Shown: piece by piece, positions 12,201 to 26,170 of the stretch
How positions within the stretch are numbered: the stretch's first letter is position 1
Layout of the letters: the number at the start of each line of letters is the position of its first letter
From: Aporrectodea caliginosa
Lineage: Eukaryota > Annelida > Clitellata > Crassiclitellata > Lumbricidae
Direction of reading: 5' to 3'
NCBI GenBank assembly: GCA_020284085.1
Contig: JACEVL010005070.1
Span: forward strand, 1,313,501-1,377,500
Length of the DNA: 64,000 nt
Position numbers and translations under genes: made by a program
The notes under the pieces: generated by a model
Seen by the model: the letters and a program-made list of their open reading frames with translations, nothing else
The model's database searches: none
What the model was told of the DNA's origin: nothing

Positions 12201-12682
12201 TGTTGTTACGCGCTAGTCTAGAAGAAGTAAAGCCCCGGTTTCAATTATAACATTTAATGCGAAAAACTATATACAAAGCGTATTTACAAAGCACAATGAT
12301 ACCTTTAAAGCGCGGCAGCAACTCCGCACGACTCTCCAGAACAACACCAAAACCACGTCAGCAGGTCTAACGAAGACCTCTATCGCCGAACACGTGTAGA
12401 ATACAAAACTGTCGTTCCCGAAGACGACAAAGGGCATACCACCCGAGAACATCGACAAAGGTGCTATGACAAGCACGAAAGACCAAACGATGGTCGGAAG
12501 AAGAAGAACCCAACGAGGGTCAGCGACACCAAAACGAGAACCAGAACTGGCCTCCCGACGACTCCTACCACGAGCTTATATAGGCACCACCAGATTACGC
12601 GGGAGACCCATCCTACCTTCCCCACACGTGCTAGGCACTACCACCTCGCACCAGTCCATTTATATAGGGCCTATGCCTAACA
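12201..12682 (-). mobile_element. Possible solo LTR of a retrotransposon
   Basis: The 482-bp segment starts TGTTGTTACGCGC and ends CCTAACA, giving 5'-TG...CA-3' boundaries with short inverted TGTT/AACA ends. Read on the minus strand it has a CTATATAAGC TATA-like box near its middle and ends GCGCGTAACAACA, as many Gypsy-type LTRs do. The flanking bases (ATACA and ATGTA) do not form a clean 5-bp target duplication, and no internal retrotransposon sequence adjoins. It could instead be unrelated GC-richer DNA between CATA repeats. Confidence 0.35.
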
Positions 12683-13136
12683 ATGTACATTCATGCGCAT
12701 CTCTTGGATTTTAAACCGTGTGTCTTGACAAAATGGCAATTTGACATAAAGAAAGATTGCTTGACCGTTGACTGTCGAAAAATCCTCCAGTACCAGAAGT
12801 TCCAGAAGTTCCAGACCGGCGCCTCTGAGGTGGTGAAAGGGACGAATAGCTGCAGAAATTCTAATTTTTTTAGATGACTGCAGCGGTCACACTGATTGTC
12901 TGGTTGTGGGCCACAAGAGCATAATGTAAAGACTTCCCAACAGATTTAGCCGCCTCCAGATAAGAAGTCGTTTATTTTTTATGAAACTATTAGGCAACTG
13001 AAGCATAAAATATCAAAGAGTCGACTGCGGGATTCTGGCGCTACACCTGCATGGGCCAAAGAGATTTTTGCGAGATGACAGGCTGTCTTATTTCTCCGCC
13101 TCCAAAGTAAATATAGACAATGGACGCTTCCATAGT
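12683..13136. other. Non-coding stretch, nothing recognised
   Basis: No supported feature apart from a CCAGAAGTTCCAGAAGTTCC micro-duplication near 12790-12812. Confidence 0.5.
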
Positions 13137-13661
13137 AAACAGACAATCGTAATCGTAAACTCCAGACTTCTAAAGCGCCACTAGAAGCAAAGCGCAGGAC
13201 ACCAGCTTATTCACGTGCGCTGCGTCAAGTCAGAGCGGTTTCCAAAGGGTAGTCTATAAGAGGTCCGAGTCCGGTTTCCAGTGGGTCTATCATGAGAGGG
13301 GGTATAGCAGCTGCCAAGGCGGGTGTCATTTAGGCCGAGAAGAATTCGAAGATGAAGGATCAAATAAGTCAGGGTAGGAATTCTTGAAATGATGAGACTT
13401 TAGTATTTAGTGAAAAGCTGAGGGTGATAGATAGAGGAGCCTGAGGCGGATGATGGAGGTGAGTGGCAATGATGATGGAAGAACCGAGAATTTGCAGAAT
13501 TCGGAGGGAGTTCGTTCCAGAGCCGTGGTGCAGTGTGTGGTATGGCTTTGTTGGAAAACTTGAGATGAGTAGTGACGGGGTCGAGAAAGATTGAGATAAG
13601 AGGAGGATTGGGTGGAGCGAGTTACCTGGATGGTTAAGAGACAATGCCAATAATTAGACAT
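13137..13661 (-). pseudogene. CR1/L2-like LINE 3' fragment (subfamily shared with 27.4 kb)
   Basis: On the minus strand the region contains LWNELPPNSANSR, matching the L-W-N-x-L-P motif near the C-terminus of CR1/L2-type reverse transcriptases. Frame changes surround it. The 3' end is AGTGGCGCTTTAGAAGTC followed by an ACGATTACGA-type tail at 13145-13155. The body aligns by eye with 27.5-27.7 kb on the plus strand (GAATTC(A/T)GCAAATT, CTCCTCTAT(C/T)(C/T)ATCACCC). It is inactive. Confidence 0.75.
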
Positions 13662-14231
13662 GAACTGTTTTCAAAGACAGAGACACGAAGACAGAACCAA
13701 AGAATGAGACAGAGACAGATTTGAAAATACAGACAATGACACAGAAACAAAAACAAGAAATAACGAGTAAGAAAACGAAGAATAAGAGCAGATTAAAGCA
13801 GAACTGCGACATAAATCAAATTAAGACACAAACGACGCCATGAATTCGCGACCGAGCGAAAGAAGAGAGAGAAAAATATAATATTATATATTATTTAAAC
13901 AGAAAACTTGTTTTCGACCTGGCTCTCAGACAGAAACTAATTATTCACTCGTACACAATGGACATCGGTGAATACTTTAACACCTACAGTTGTCATGTCG
14001 TATAGAGATTATCGTGCATCAGGTGCATATAATCATAGATGCGTGTAAGCCTATCTAATCCGTTGTGTAATATGTATAGCCTACGTACGTATGAAATTAT
14101 AATTATGCCCAGGTGCATTTGTATCCTCAGAGGCGAGAAGGAAGTCGCCTATCCGAAGATGTTCTAAACATAGTAGATCTGCCGCATGTAGGCTTAAGTA
14201 GCCTATAATGGCTATATTAGGCGTTAGTGGT
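13662..14231. other. Non-coding stretch, purine-rich at first
   Basis: The interval from about 13665 to 13830 is rich in GACAGA/GAGACA runs. A TATAATATTATATATTATTT stretch lies at about 13877-13896. No gene is seen. Confidence 0.5.
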
Positions 14232-14731
<500 letters not shown>

Positions 14732-15029
14732 TGCAGAAGGTATAGAGGCGATTTCTGGTACTTGAGCCTTGTACGCGACATGCGTGAAAGTGTTGATTGG
14801 CAGATGAATTCGGCGTTCAGGTGGACTCTTGTCTTTCCTGCACCCACCGTTAGTCAGGTCAATGTCTGTGGCCACCGAATTAACACTACTGAAAATTAGT
14901 CGTTTGTCAGAGGAACACAGCAGACAATAATTATGCTTCATCGATTTCTTTCGCGGACAGAAAGCAAACTATCGGAAATAGTAGAATAATTAGCAGATGG
15001 AATCAACAGTGCAACAATGGCTGAAATGA
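14732..15029. other. Non-coding stretch, nothing recognised
   Basis: No feature supported. Confidence 0.5.
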
Positions 15030-15300
15030 CAGATAGACAGACATGCAGGCAGACTGAAAGACAGACAGACAGACAAACCGAGAAAGAGATAACAGCCGAG
15101 GCATTTTTATATACACCTACATGTATATGTACATGGGCAAGTGGTAACCACTCTCTCTTATGTCTGTCTTTCAATCTATCTTTCGGCCTGCTTGCCCGTC
15201 TATGTCTCCGTCTCTGAATCTGTCTAAATCTCTTTATATATAGCAATATATATATGCATGTGTATATACACACATATACACACACATACAGTACATATAT
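15030..15300. repeat. (CAGA)n and TA/CA simple repeats
   Basis: GACAGACAGACAGAC runs lie at 15030-15080 and TATATATA/CACATACACAC-type repeats at 15232-15300. GTCTGTCT-type runs between them are related. Confidence 0.75.
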
Positions 15301-16216
15301 AATGCTAAGGTTCCAACTTCATGCATCGCTGAAAATTTTTAAATTTCCTCATCTCGGATTATGAATTCTGGATAAAAATTTGCAATGCCTATTGCAGAAG
15401 AAGGCTCACTGATCATCGTTCGTCAATGAGACCTGACTGCAATTTCAGAACACTCTGATACAGATAAGGCTAATCGAGACGCGCGATTTCATTGTTTCCG
15501 TGTCAATTTCTTTGCCACGTTAAACGTATTTTAGCTTAACAGCTGTTACGCTGAACACTGCTGCCGTCCAAGAGCTAGATTATAAACTTAAGCTACAAAC
15601 AGCTTTTAATTTCCACATCGACATTACGAAACGATTTATTGAAGGACTTACCTGGTTTCTATTGCTTTGTCTGTTGTAGATTCAATAGAGGCAATTTTCT
15701 TTGTTAGAATCTACGGTCGCTGATCTTTTTGGTCGTTCTGTTGTCTCTGAAGAAATTCGACGATTAGAGATTCACTCGTGCAGCGCATTACAACGAAACC
15801 GTGACTTGGAAGCAGACAAGCACTGGTCACTGACTGACCGCTGGTCGGTCGGTCAACTGACCACTCACCGATGATCAGCGTCGTATAGAATGAACCGGAA
15901 CCTCTATTCAATCAGTCCTCAATGCTAATGGAACTGATGATGGTCGTCATCATCGGTTGATCACCGAATGCTTAGGGGCTGAGTGATGATCGGTCATCGT
16001 CCGACGATCGAAGGAGGAGAAGGAGTAGATGGGGATTCTTCCTCCTTCGACCCATCAGGCGCCCGATAGACAGACGCCGCGCCGCGTTCAATGCAGCGCT
16101 CCGGCATGCAGGCGAAACCTAAGTAGGCTACATAGGCCTCTACGCATGCACGCAATACACACCTATGCGATGGACTGTAGACAGCTATGCGATTCACAGC
16201 CATTCCATATGCCGCG
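15301..16216. other. Non-coding stretch with dense GATGATCGGTCATC-like short inverted motifs
   Basis: The part at 15790-16015 has many overlapping TGATCA, GGTCGGTCGGTC and GATGATCGGTCATCG motifs. No coding support is seen on either strand. A GC-richer part at 16050-16200 has overlapping open frames without homology. Confidence 0.4.
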
Positions 16217-16260
16217 CAGGGATAGCGAACCTTTTTAAGGTGCGTGCCAAAATGCTGCTG
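16217..16260 (+). mobile_element. Possible left end of a hAT element
   Basis: CAGGGATAGCGAACCTTTTT followed by AAGGTGCGTGCC resembles a common hAT left-terminal consensus (CAGGG-x-x-GCGAACC...GTGCGTGCC). No matching right end was found within a few kilobases, so the element is truncated, decayed or rearranged. Confidence 0.4.
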
Positions 16261-18307
16261 AAACATTTTAAAAATACCGTTGCGTGCCCCTCGGAATTTT
16301 GCAGTATTATACGCCTAATTGTTTTTCTCATGCAAGCTTTAATTAACAAAGCGTAACAAAAATGAATTAAAAGACATTATTTCAAAGATGGTTTTAGAAT
16401 GGTGCTACAATAAAGTCCTTCACAAAAGAAAATGCGGATTCCTACAGTGATTTTGTATTTCTGAGTTTGAAATTTTGGCGGACGCTCCAAATTCCGCTTG
16501 CCCAAAAAACGTCCGACGTGAGCCTATACACACAGACTAGAATCACGTCCGCTACGCAATTGTTCAATACATGTCACATGATTTTGTGCATGTGAAAGGA
16601 GCCTACCGAAAAATACTCACGAATGCGGTGGGCAAGTTAGCCAATAACGTGACGGGCGTGAATGTAGCACTGGGGATCCGCTAGCGTCCGGGGCGTGAAC
16701 GGATCCACTACGTTTAATTTAACTGAGCAGCCTTCGCTACATGTATGTCTGTGCCATCTTTTTATGCATGGGGGATATAAAATCATCTTCAGAATCATGC
16801 TAAACTTAAGGGAGAAATGAAGTTACATGATATGTGTACAAATGCTAGGAGTCTCGACCAGATTCCTTCGATACCAGTGACAGACTGCAACCGATATTGC
16901 CTTTCGGTCTAAAACTGTGAAGTTGTTTCCATTCTCAAACAGACTATACGCGTCAAGGGTAATTAGAGTTTCAACATGCTTCGTATGACAATCCTGTTTT
17001 GTATAGTTCTGATCTGTGGCCGACTTCTGTAGCATTGTGCTCGACGTTCAATGTTCGTGTGAGATTGGCGCTCGGTCGTTAATTGTCGCGTAGTACAACA
17101 CACAAGGGAAGATTTTCCCATTGTTTCGGTTTCTGTTGTCGAAATATCTTCAACGGTCGCAGACAGATTCTCTCAGGAATACTGTTGATATATAGGCCTA
17201 TGAGGATTATACATGTACATGGCCGTCTCTAACTTTGAAAACTTCCCTTTCATGACTTCAGTCCCACTGAGTCCCATAAGCCACTACAAGAATCTCATCT
17301 GCGTCTTTTAGACGCCGTTGTCTGTGGCCGGGAAGAACAAATCTGTCTGTCTGGATCCTGGATGTAGACCCTCCCCTTAGTAGGCCTACACCGTTCGTTT
17401 TATGTTGGAGCCTCGTCTCTGTGGCTCCTCAACAGACCCATAGAAATGGAAAAACCCATCAAAACGTTCGTGTACGCGGTGGAAGAGTTACGGGAGTTAA
17501 CGTGTTAAAGCCCACACCTGCTAATCCTCCCCTCCCAAACGAATACGCCAAAATCTACAAGTTTTCTTATACAAATGACTGAAGTTTTCGAAAAAAATTA
17601 ATTGACTAAACGTGACGCACTCTTGTCATTTTACACTAGGCCTACCTTGGCAATTTAAAAGGCCGTTATTTAAAAAATGTGTTCTCAGTATGCAGGAGTG
17701 TCTGTCTAACCTGTTTTAATGGCGAATCAGTGACAATGTTTTTCCAGCATGTGGCTGGTCAGGGTGTCGAAGGCGCCTGAGCAAGATGGGGGTAGATATC
17801 TTGGAGGAAACTCGGTCTCCAATTTTTTTTGCAAAACTAAATCTTAAATGGTGCATTTTAGCATACAAACAGTCAAATTATGTTTAAAAATCTAAATTTT
17901 TAGCTTCATTATCAGTCACGAACATCACATAAAACTCATTAAGCCTTAAGAATGACAAATTTGAACTTTTATTCTCAAATTGTGTAGTCTTTAGGCAAGG
18001 CTCCGTGGGCCAGAAACACATCGTCGGCGGGCCGGCTCTTTGAAGCCTCTGTCATTATGCATACAGTCTTCGCTTCTTATTTCTCTTCCATCAGTTTCCC
18101 GACGATGAGGCCCTTATGAAGCCTCTCCAGTGTAATGCATACAGTATAATGTAATAAAACACTGAATATGGGACAGTATGCCTAGACTGGAGAGGAATAC
18201 TGATAGGCCTAAGTCCAGAGTTCCAAGTTGAGCCAGTGAGTTTACTTAGCAGGTTGTTGCAAACGATATATCCAGGCCAAGTCCTATAGTCATTTGAGGC
18301 AAGACGC
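16261..18307. other. Non-coding stretch, nothing recognised
   Basis: TAGGCCTA occurs at about 17193, 17381, 17637 and 18205. A 28-bp motif around GAAGCCTCT...ATGCATACAGT recurs about 77 bp apart at 18041 and 18119. GGGCCGGC-type sequence at 18028-18040 may be a decayed transposon end. No gene is seen. Confidence 0.45.
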
Positions 18308-18353
18308 AAGATATATATATATATTTATATATATGTATATTATATATATATAT
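18308..18353. repeat. (TA)n microsatellite
   Basis: Interrupted TATATATA run. Confidence 0.85.
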
Positions 18354-18884
18354 CGATTGCTCATAGATGTTTCTCATAAAAGCATGTAATTCGTCAACTG
18401 GAGTTGAATTAAACATTTCTCTCTTGGAGAACTGCGCGTAGGCCTAGTTGTGGAGCTGATGGAATTAATCCTCTGCAGAATGCTAATTTAAAATTCCATT
18501 GATACAATCGCAACCATCTCGCTCCATTATTAATGGGATTTGCCAAGTTACCCTTGAATTGCTACGATAGCTCTCATTTTTAAATCGGAGTAAATAAATA
18601 GGAAATATGTCTGTTTACTATAATTACAGAGTGAAATAAATCTTTATAAAAGATTTCATTTTCTGATCTGGTCAACGGATGTCAATTACTATGCCAGTAT
18701 TCCGTCTGGGCTCTATACGGTCCCATGTGCGAATATGGGTCCTATAAGGGTTCTATTTGGGCATGCTGGCAGGAAAATGGTTGTCCTCTCTTACATAATC
18801 ATCTTCTGACGATCACGTCTTGATTTGGATCAACTGCCGTTCATTCAACTTCGTTGGAATGAACCATCTGGAATACTTTAGGCC
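18354..18884. other. Non-coding stretch, nothing recognised
   Basis: TAGGCCTA at about 18438 is the only notable motif. Confidence 0.5.
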
Positions 18885-18960
18885 TTTCATTCAATCATTC
18901 AGAGGACTTATATAGCGCCCCTCCAAGATAACCTATTCCGGTAGGCCTACCTGAATTTTT
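18885..18960 (-). repeat. SINE/LINE 3' tail fragment
   Basis: CATTCAATCATTC simple repeat followed by AGGACTTATATAGCGCCCCT. This is the same tail as in the SINE at 30612-30850 (TTCTTATAGCGCCCCTTCAAG) and the fragment at 24995-25075. Only the 3' end is present. Confidence 0.6.
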
Positions 18961-19819
18961 CCGTCTTCGCAATTTTCGAAACTCTCGTATCTGCGTTCAG
19001 CTGAGCACTTAGCCTATCAGCTGGTTCATAGAGCCCACAGATTCAGGACATTGTTATACGAAAGACCACATAATTATATGCTTTCAACTGTATATTATTT
19101 GCTTTACGTGTTTGGAATCGTCTTGCCAACTTGATCCCTACCATTATAATTAAACCCCATCACCTTTTAAGTCCAAGCGCCATTTTACTCTGGCCCTTGC
19201 GTGAAGCAGTCTTCGTCCCTACAGAAAGTCGTCTGCCTTTTATGAATCAAGAAATTGCTGTGTGAATAGGTTGCTGCTTTAAGCGCGCATTTAAAAATTA
19301 GGCTAAACATAATTGCTCAGTGGATGATGACATAATTATTGTGGTGTTGGTCTATGTCGATACGGATTGGCAGTCTTCATTTTCGGATTTGCCGACTGGC
19401 GAATTTCTTTTTCTAGATTATTATTTAGTGCAAAAACGACATCCTATTGATCGGTGCCCTCTTATGATATATAGATATAAGCTTATATCCCTTATTGAAA
19501 CGTTAAGTTGACAAACCGCAACTTAGTACAGAGAGATAGAAAGAAAAATAAATGACTAATAGACTAATTATCTGCTACGCCCGATCTAGAGGGATAAGGT
19601 GACTGATGACCCTAAAGTGTAATTTGGTCGGGAGCTTGCTCTTGGGACCCGTTTATAAAGTACTCGAGGGACAAAATTTTGTTCGTCCTTGGGTGGTAGC
19701 TCAAAGTCGTGTGGCCTTGGTCTTAAATCGTATCGCCGCCTCGCTACTGGTGGAAACAGACCTCGAAGCACGTGGTTTGCGTTCCAAACGATTGCTTGTA
19801 AAAGGTGATCATCCGCGTC
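18961..19819. other. Non-coding stretch, nothing recognised
   Basis: Overlapping open frames at 19586-19851 on both strands show no recognisable domain. Confidence 0.45.
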
Positions 19820-20227
19820 AGATGCTAGATGGAACTAGCAGGAGATCCTAGATGGAACTAGCAGGAGATGCTAGCAGGAACTAGCAGGAGATGCTAGATG
19901 GAACTAGCAGGAGATGCTAGATGGAACTAGCAGGAGATGCTAGATGGAACTAGCAGGAGATGCTAGATGGAACTAGCAGGAGATGCTAGATGGAACTAGC
20001 AGGAGATGCTAGATGGAACTAGCAGGAGATGCTAGATGGAACTAGCAGGAGATGCTAGATGGAACTAGCAGGAGATGCTAGATGGAACTAGCAGGAGATG
20101 CTAGATGGAACTAGCAGGAGATGCTAGCAGGAACTAGCAGAAGATGCTAGATGGAACTAGCAGGAGATGCTAGATGGAACTAGCAGGAGATGCTAGATGG
20201 AACTAGCAGGAGATGCTAGCAGGAACT
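19820..20227 (+). repeat. 23-bp minisatellite (about 17-18 copies)
   Basis: Tandem array of a 23-bp unit containing GATGCTAGATGGAACTAGCA. Copies are almost identical. The main variant is a shortened unit in which the GATGGAAC portion is replaced by GCAGGAAC (at about 19870, 20125 and 20217). Each unit contains GCTAG and CTAGC separated by six bases, so it can form a small hairpin. It is non-coding. Confidence 0.95.
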
Positions 20228-20800
20228 CAAATGTTATCGATACGATCATGTGACAACTGCACAAGTGGCGACTGAACCTCCTCTCTAATTCGGACAGGCC
20301 CTAATCTTCGTCAACCTAGAATTAGTTTCGCTTACCAGCAAACACGCGAAATCTCGTAAACACAAGAGTCTGCATGGTAGTAATTCCATTGTGTGGGCCT
20401 CATATAGGTCTATAGGCGCGCCAGTTAATGTCGCAAAAACAAAGGGAAATCAAGATTGCGGTCTGTCCCGGCAGATCACATTTGAGTCTGCAGCTCTCTC
20501 TTTTCAGATAATTTATGTCTCAATAAACTGGAGACAATAATTATACTTGTTACAGGGTATATATAGTTTGCGCGTTTTTCAGAGGCAGAACATGTGCTGA
20601 AGATAAATTAGTCGGCATTTGGGTAAATAGCCAACCCTTTGAAAACGTACGAACTCCATCTGAATAATAGATGGAAAAGTCTACTGCTGTTGCTTCATGC
20701 GGACTAAGAGTAGAAGGCAGAAGGCTTCAAAGCAAATGCGCGGACACAGAAAAAACGTGGGTCTAGTAATTTGTAAGCGCTGAACTTGGGTTTCAGCCAA
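20228..20800. other. Non-coding stretch, nothing recognised
   Basis: A GGTATATATAG TATA-like motif lies near 20556. No adjacent coding sequence is seen. Confidence 0.5.
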
Positions 20801-20808
20801 AACAACGA

Positions 20809-21333
20809 CAGTGGCGTACCGAATGGTGGGCAGAGGGACTAGTCGCCCCGGGCGGCACTTGTGCAGGGGCGGCAAAATAGGGTCGAAGAAAAATTAGAAA
20901 AAAGTGAATGTTAGATAAAAAATGAAAAAGTAGGAGAGAAAGAAAGAAAGGTAGAAAAGAAGGAAGGAAAGAAAGAAACCGTCAATTTGATCAAGTCGGC
21001 TTGGCTTCCGAAGTTCCGATGCCGCCTCTAATCCTCCGTTAGATGCGACAGTCGCAACTCATGCTATAAAATGCTTTATTACCTAATCATACAGATTTCA
21101 GTGAGTTGAAAATGTCGGCTGTCGCTAAAACGGATAATTAAAAATGCTGATCCAGACAGGCTATCAACTTTATAAAATGGAATTGTAGGCGTTTAAGTAA
21201 TGTAATAAGATCGACGATCGTCATGCAAACTGCAATCTCTTAGAGAAAATAGCGTATCCAAAATTAAGCAACCATGCAAGGGTGGCAATTTGGAGCGTCG
21301 CCTCGGGCGGCATGTCAGCTCCGTACGCCACTG
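20809..21333. mobile_element. hAT-type non-autonomous element (525 bp)
   Basis: The ends are CAGTGGCGTACCG and, on the opposite strand, CAGTGGCGTACGG. The flanks AACAACGA (20801-20808) and AACAACGG (21334-21341) form an 8-bp duplication with one mismatch. GGGCGGCA occurs in inverted orientation near both ends. There is no transposase. Confidence 0.88.
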
Positions 21334-21341
21334 AACAACGG

Positions 21342-21889
21342 TTTATCGATGTTTTTCATCTTTTACAGTCGCTTCTTACTTCCGCAGTCATAGACCATTT
21401 TTACCGTCCGCGTTTAACGCAGTTCCTAATCGTTTTCTATCAAAAAACCGATCCGTCGAGCTACGAACAAAATAATAGGCCTAAGCTAAGCCATTAACGC
21501 AAGATGCATTTCTCTTGCTTATACATGTACACTTGGCCTACATCGTAGGATTCATATATGAAATATTTATCTGTGAAAAATATCCTCAGGCCATGCCTTA
21601 TTGTTATCATATTTCTCTCCAATCTAAAGTTGTGGTGATGCGTTCGATATTCTGGCCGTTGCTACTGCTAACACAATTTAAATTGCTTTTTAAAGGCAAA
21701 ACCTTTAAAAAACCACAACGGGCACTCCTGTCTACCGTAAACCACTACGCTCTCCTTACATTCCGTCACTGCTCCTCGTACTCTGGTAGTACCAGTCCCA
21801 AGTCTGGAGAAAAGAGGAGGTCGACGTTAATCATCACTGTTCTTTGTTATGACACGGTGTCGTCAAACAGCAACTAACCAAAACGTTCT
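21342..21889. other. Non-coding stretch, nothing recognised
   Basis: An open frame at 21515-21877 has no recognisable domain. TAGGCCTA at about 21475. Confidence 0.45.
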
Positions 21890-22497
21890 CTGAGAGAAAG
21901 ATCAGTGACGTAACAAACTGAAAGAGAGAAAGAGCGGATACCAAGGAGAGATAGCGGGTGAAAGTTACACACACAGACAGACAGACAGACACACAGCCAA
22001 AAACAGACAGAGAAAGAGACAGAGGCTGAAAGAGACAGACAGACAGCGAGAGAGAACACAAACGTAAAAACATAAAGAGAGATAGCGGGTGACTAAGAGA
22101 GATAGAGAGAGCAGTGACGTACCAAACAAGAGATAGAAAAAGAAGTGACGTAAGAAATATAATGAAAGAAAGCACGTGACGAAAAGAGAGATACAGAGAG
22201 AGTAGTGACGTAACAAACATAGAGATAGCGGGTGACTATGGAAGATAGAGAGAGACCAGTGACGTAACAAATAAAAAGAGAGATAGCACGTGACTAAGAG
22301 AGATAGAAGGAGCAGAGACATAGAAAAATAGAGATAGCACGTGACTAAGAGAAAAAGAGAGAGCAGTGACGTAACAAACAAGACAAGACGAGAGATATCA
22401 CGTGGCTAACAAGCAGTGACGTAACAAACATACAGATAGTACGTGTATAAGAGAGATAGAGAGCAGTGACGTAACAAACGTGGAGATAGCACGTGAC

Positions 22498-22568
<71 letters not shown>

Positions 22569-22599
22569 CAGAGACAGAGACAGAGACAGAGACAGAGAC

Positions 22600-22688
<89 letters not shown>

Positions 22689-23015
22689 GTAGGAAATATA
22701 AAGAGAGATAACATAGACTAAGGCAGATAGAGAGAGCAGTGACGTAACAAACATAGAGATAGTACGTAACTAAAAGAAAAAGAGAGAGCAGTGACGTACC
22801 GAACAAGAGGAGAGTTAGCACGTGACTAAGAGAAAAAAAGCAGTGACGTAACAAACAAGAAGAGAAAAAAGAGACAAACAAGAAGAGAGATAGCATGTGA
22901 CTAAGAGAAAAAGAGATAGAGAGAGCAGTGACGTAACAAACAAGAAACGAGTTAGCAGGACACTTTGAGAGATAGAGATAGCAGTGACGTAACAAACAAC
23001 AATAGAGATAGCACG
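21890..23015 (+). repeat. Approximately 56-bp tandem array, block 1
   Basis: Each unit contains, in fixed order, AGCAGTGACGTAACAAAC, then GAGAGATAGCACGTGACTAA, then a GA-rich spacer, with a period of about 56 bp (longer where GA expands). TGACGTAA resembles an ATF/CREB site and CACGTGAC an E-box. The stretch at 22500-22680 is a pure (GA)n expansion with a GACAGA core. Reading frames of SLSLSL or LLRHCSL composition on the minus strand are artefacts of the array. Confidence 0.92.
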
Positions 23016-23181
23016 TAATAATAATAATAATAATCTTTTCTTTATTGAAGCGCCTGATAAACGCAATGCGCTGTACATTTACATGTTATGCAATTTAAAT
23101 CTTTACTACTAACAGAACAGACAGCCTGCAATACAACGGCGCTAATAGCTGCCTACAAAGCATATCCGCCCTAAAAGGGCT

Positions 23182-23182
<1 letters not shown>
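23016..23182 (-). mobile_element. SINE/LINE 3' fragment inserted in the array
   Basis: (AAT)n followed by TTTATTGAAGCGCCTGATAA and GCGCTGTACATTTACATG. This matches the 3' part of the tRNA-derived SINE at 29.8-30.17 kb (GAAGCGCCTGACAAACGCAC, GCGCTGTACATGTAGG). It lacks a tRNA-like head, so it is either 5'-truncated or a fragment of the LINE that donated the tail. It interrupts the tandem array. Confidence 0.7.
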
Positions 23183-24701
<1,519 letters not shown>

Positions 24702-24954
24702 CACGTGACCATGGGCGCCCGCAGGATTTTTTACAGGGGGGTCAGTCACGACCTGGAGACAGAGGCGAAAATCTAGACATAACTTTGGGCGGACAGAGTA
24801 TCTACGAGGACCGGATTTTGGGGCGACAGAAGGACTTAAGTTAAAACTTTGGGGGGGACAGATCCTCTGCCCCCCATGATTTACGCCACTTCCTGGAGAG
24901 TTAGTTGCGTTATAATTTGTCATTAAAAACTAAACAACTCACATAAATAACATT

Positions 24955-25134
24955 GTGCACTGTTTTGCTAACTGATGTAAATAACATTGTCTTAATAATT
25001 CATTCATTCATTCTGAGAATTTATATAGCGCCTCTTAAAAGATATCTACTCAGAGACGCTCTTTGCGCTAGCCTATTATGATGACAAGTGTAATTACGAA
25101 CTAAAATATTACATCAGTTAGCAAAACAGTGCAC
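24955..25134. repeat. 26-bp perfect inverted repeat, 180 bp overall
   Basis: GTGCACTGTTTTGCTAACTG at 24955 is repeated as its exact complement ending at 25134, with 26 bp matching in total. The enclosed sequence (about 24995-25075) is a SINE/LINE 3' tail (CATTCATTCATTC, then TATATAGCGCCTCTTA). This may be a MITE that captured or surrounds the tail, or a foldback structure. Confidence 0.7.
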
Positions 25135-25784
25135 AGGTAGCACAGCAAGCTAGAAGAGTCACCACTGGCGGGCCGAAGCACACGAGTAGAACCAATCAAC
25201 TCATTCCGGTCGACAGCTGAAGATGGCATGGATGTTCAGAGTCTCTGAGCCAAGTTGCGTCGATAGAGTAGAGCGGCCACAGGTGACAGCATTCGCAAAC
25301 ATAATGACGCTGCCGACGAGCAGTCACTCCCTGGTGGAAGATGACAGACGTCCTGCTATTCGTAGGGGCACAAAGGAGCGCGCAGAAAAAGGCATTTGTC
25401 GCGTGTTGGTCGGTAGGCCCTATATATTGAAGCGCCTCCAGTGACTGAAGGTTGAGGTCGCTCCAAGTCTCCAATGGCCCGCGCGGGTCGTCCTCCACCA
25501 AGACGAAAACACTCGGCTACAGGAAGCGTACACGGTCTGGCTGAGGTTCGACGATGGGCCTGATGTAGTCACATGGCGACAAGGCGACTTGTGAGCAAAA
25601 TACCATCAATCGTACAATATCCTTTGCAAAGCGACGAATAATTAAGTCAGACACGCAAACCTGGCACCAGAAAACTCTAACATGCCCGAAATTACTGAGA
25701 AAATTCTGCGTTTAGACGAAATAATCCATCGAAATGACGGCGAAGTCGATAAACGACCGACATTGCCGATAGGCCTAAAATGCG

Positions 25785-26170
25785 CAGAATCAGAATACCT
25801 AATAGCTTGCCTTCCTCGATTCTCTCACATGATCTCTACATTTATGGCTGAACAACTTCATTGGCTACCTCTCTCTGTTCGCATCCAATTTGAAGTTCTC
25901 ATTTCTGTGCTCAAATCTCAACTGGGTCTTGCTACAAAATATCTTTGTCACAAAATTCTCCGTCCCATCTCTGCTACGTCATTGCGTCCTCTCAGATCCT
26001 CTGACCGGCTTGACCTTTACATTCCTCATGTTAGGACCACAATGGCTCAATCCAGGTCCTAGCTTTGCCTGTATAGGTCCCTCTCTGTGGAGTGGACTTT
26101 CTCCTTCTTTGCGCTCTATACCATCCTCTCTCTTGTCATCTCTACCTCTTTCTCTCACCTCATGTGATAA
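25785..26170 (+). pseudogene. CR1/L2-like LINE reverse transcriptase C-terminal fragment
   Basis: The plus strand reads CLPRFSHMISTFMAEQLHWL followed by PLSVRIQFEVL, the conserved block seen also at 11.1 kb. After about 26060 the homology shifts frame and continues with GPSLWSGLSPSLRSIPSSL, corresponding to the G-P-x-x-W-N-x-L-P region with the Asn lost. It is a short, frameshifted relic inside the transposon at 24710-26470. Confidence 0.75.

Noticed and set aside
19820..20227. CRISPR-like array
   Set aside because: The 23-bp units are contiguous with no unique spacers, and the host is eukaryotic. The same reasoning excludes the 27-bp and 56-bp arrays.
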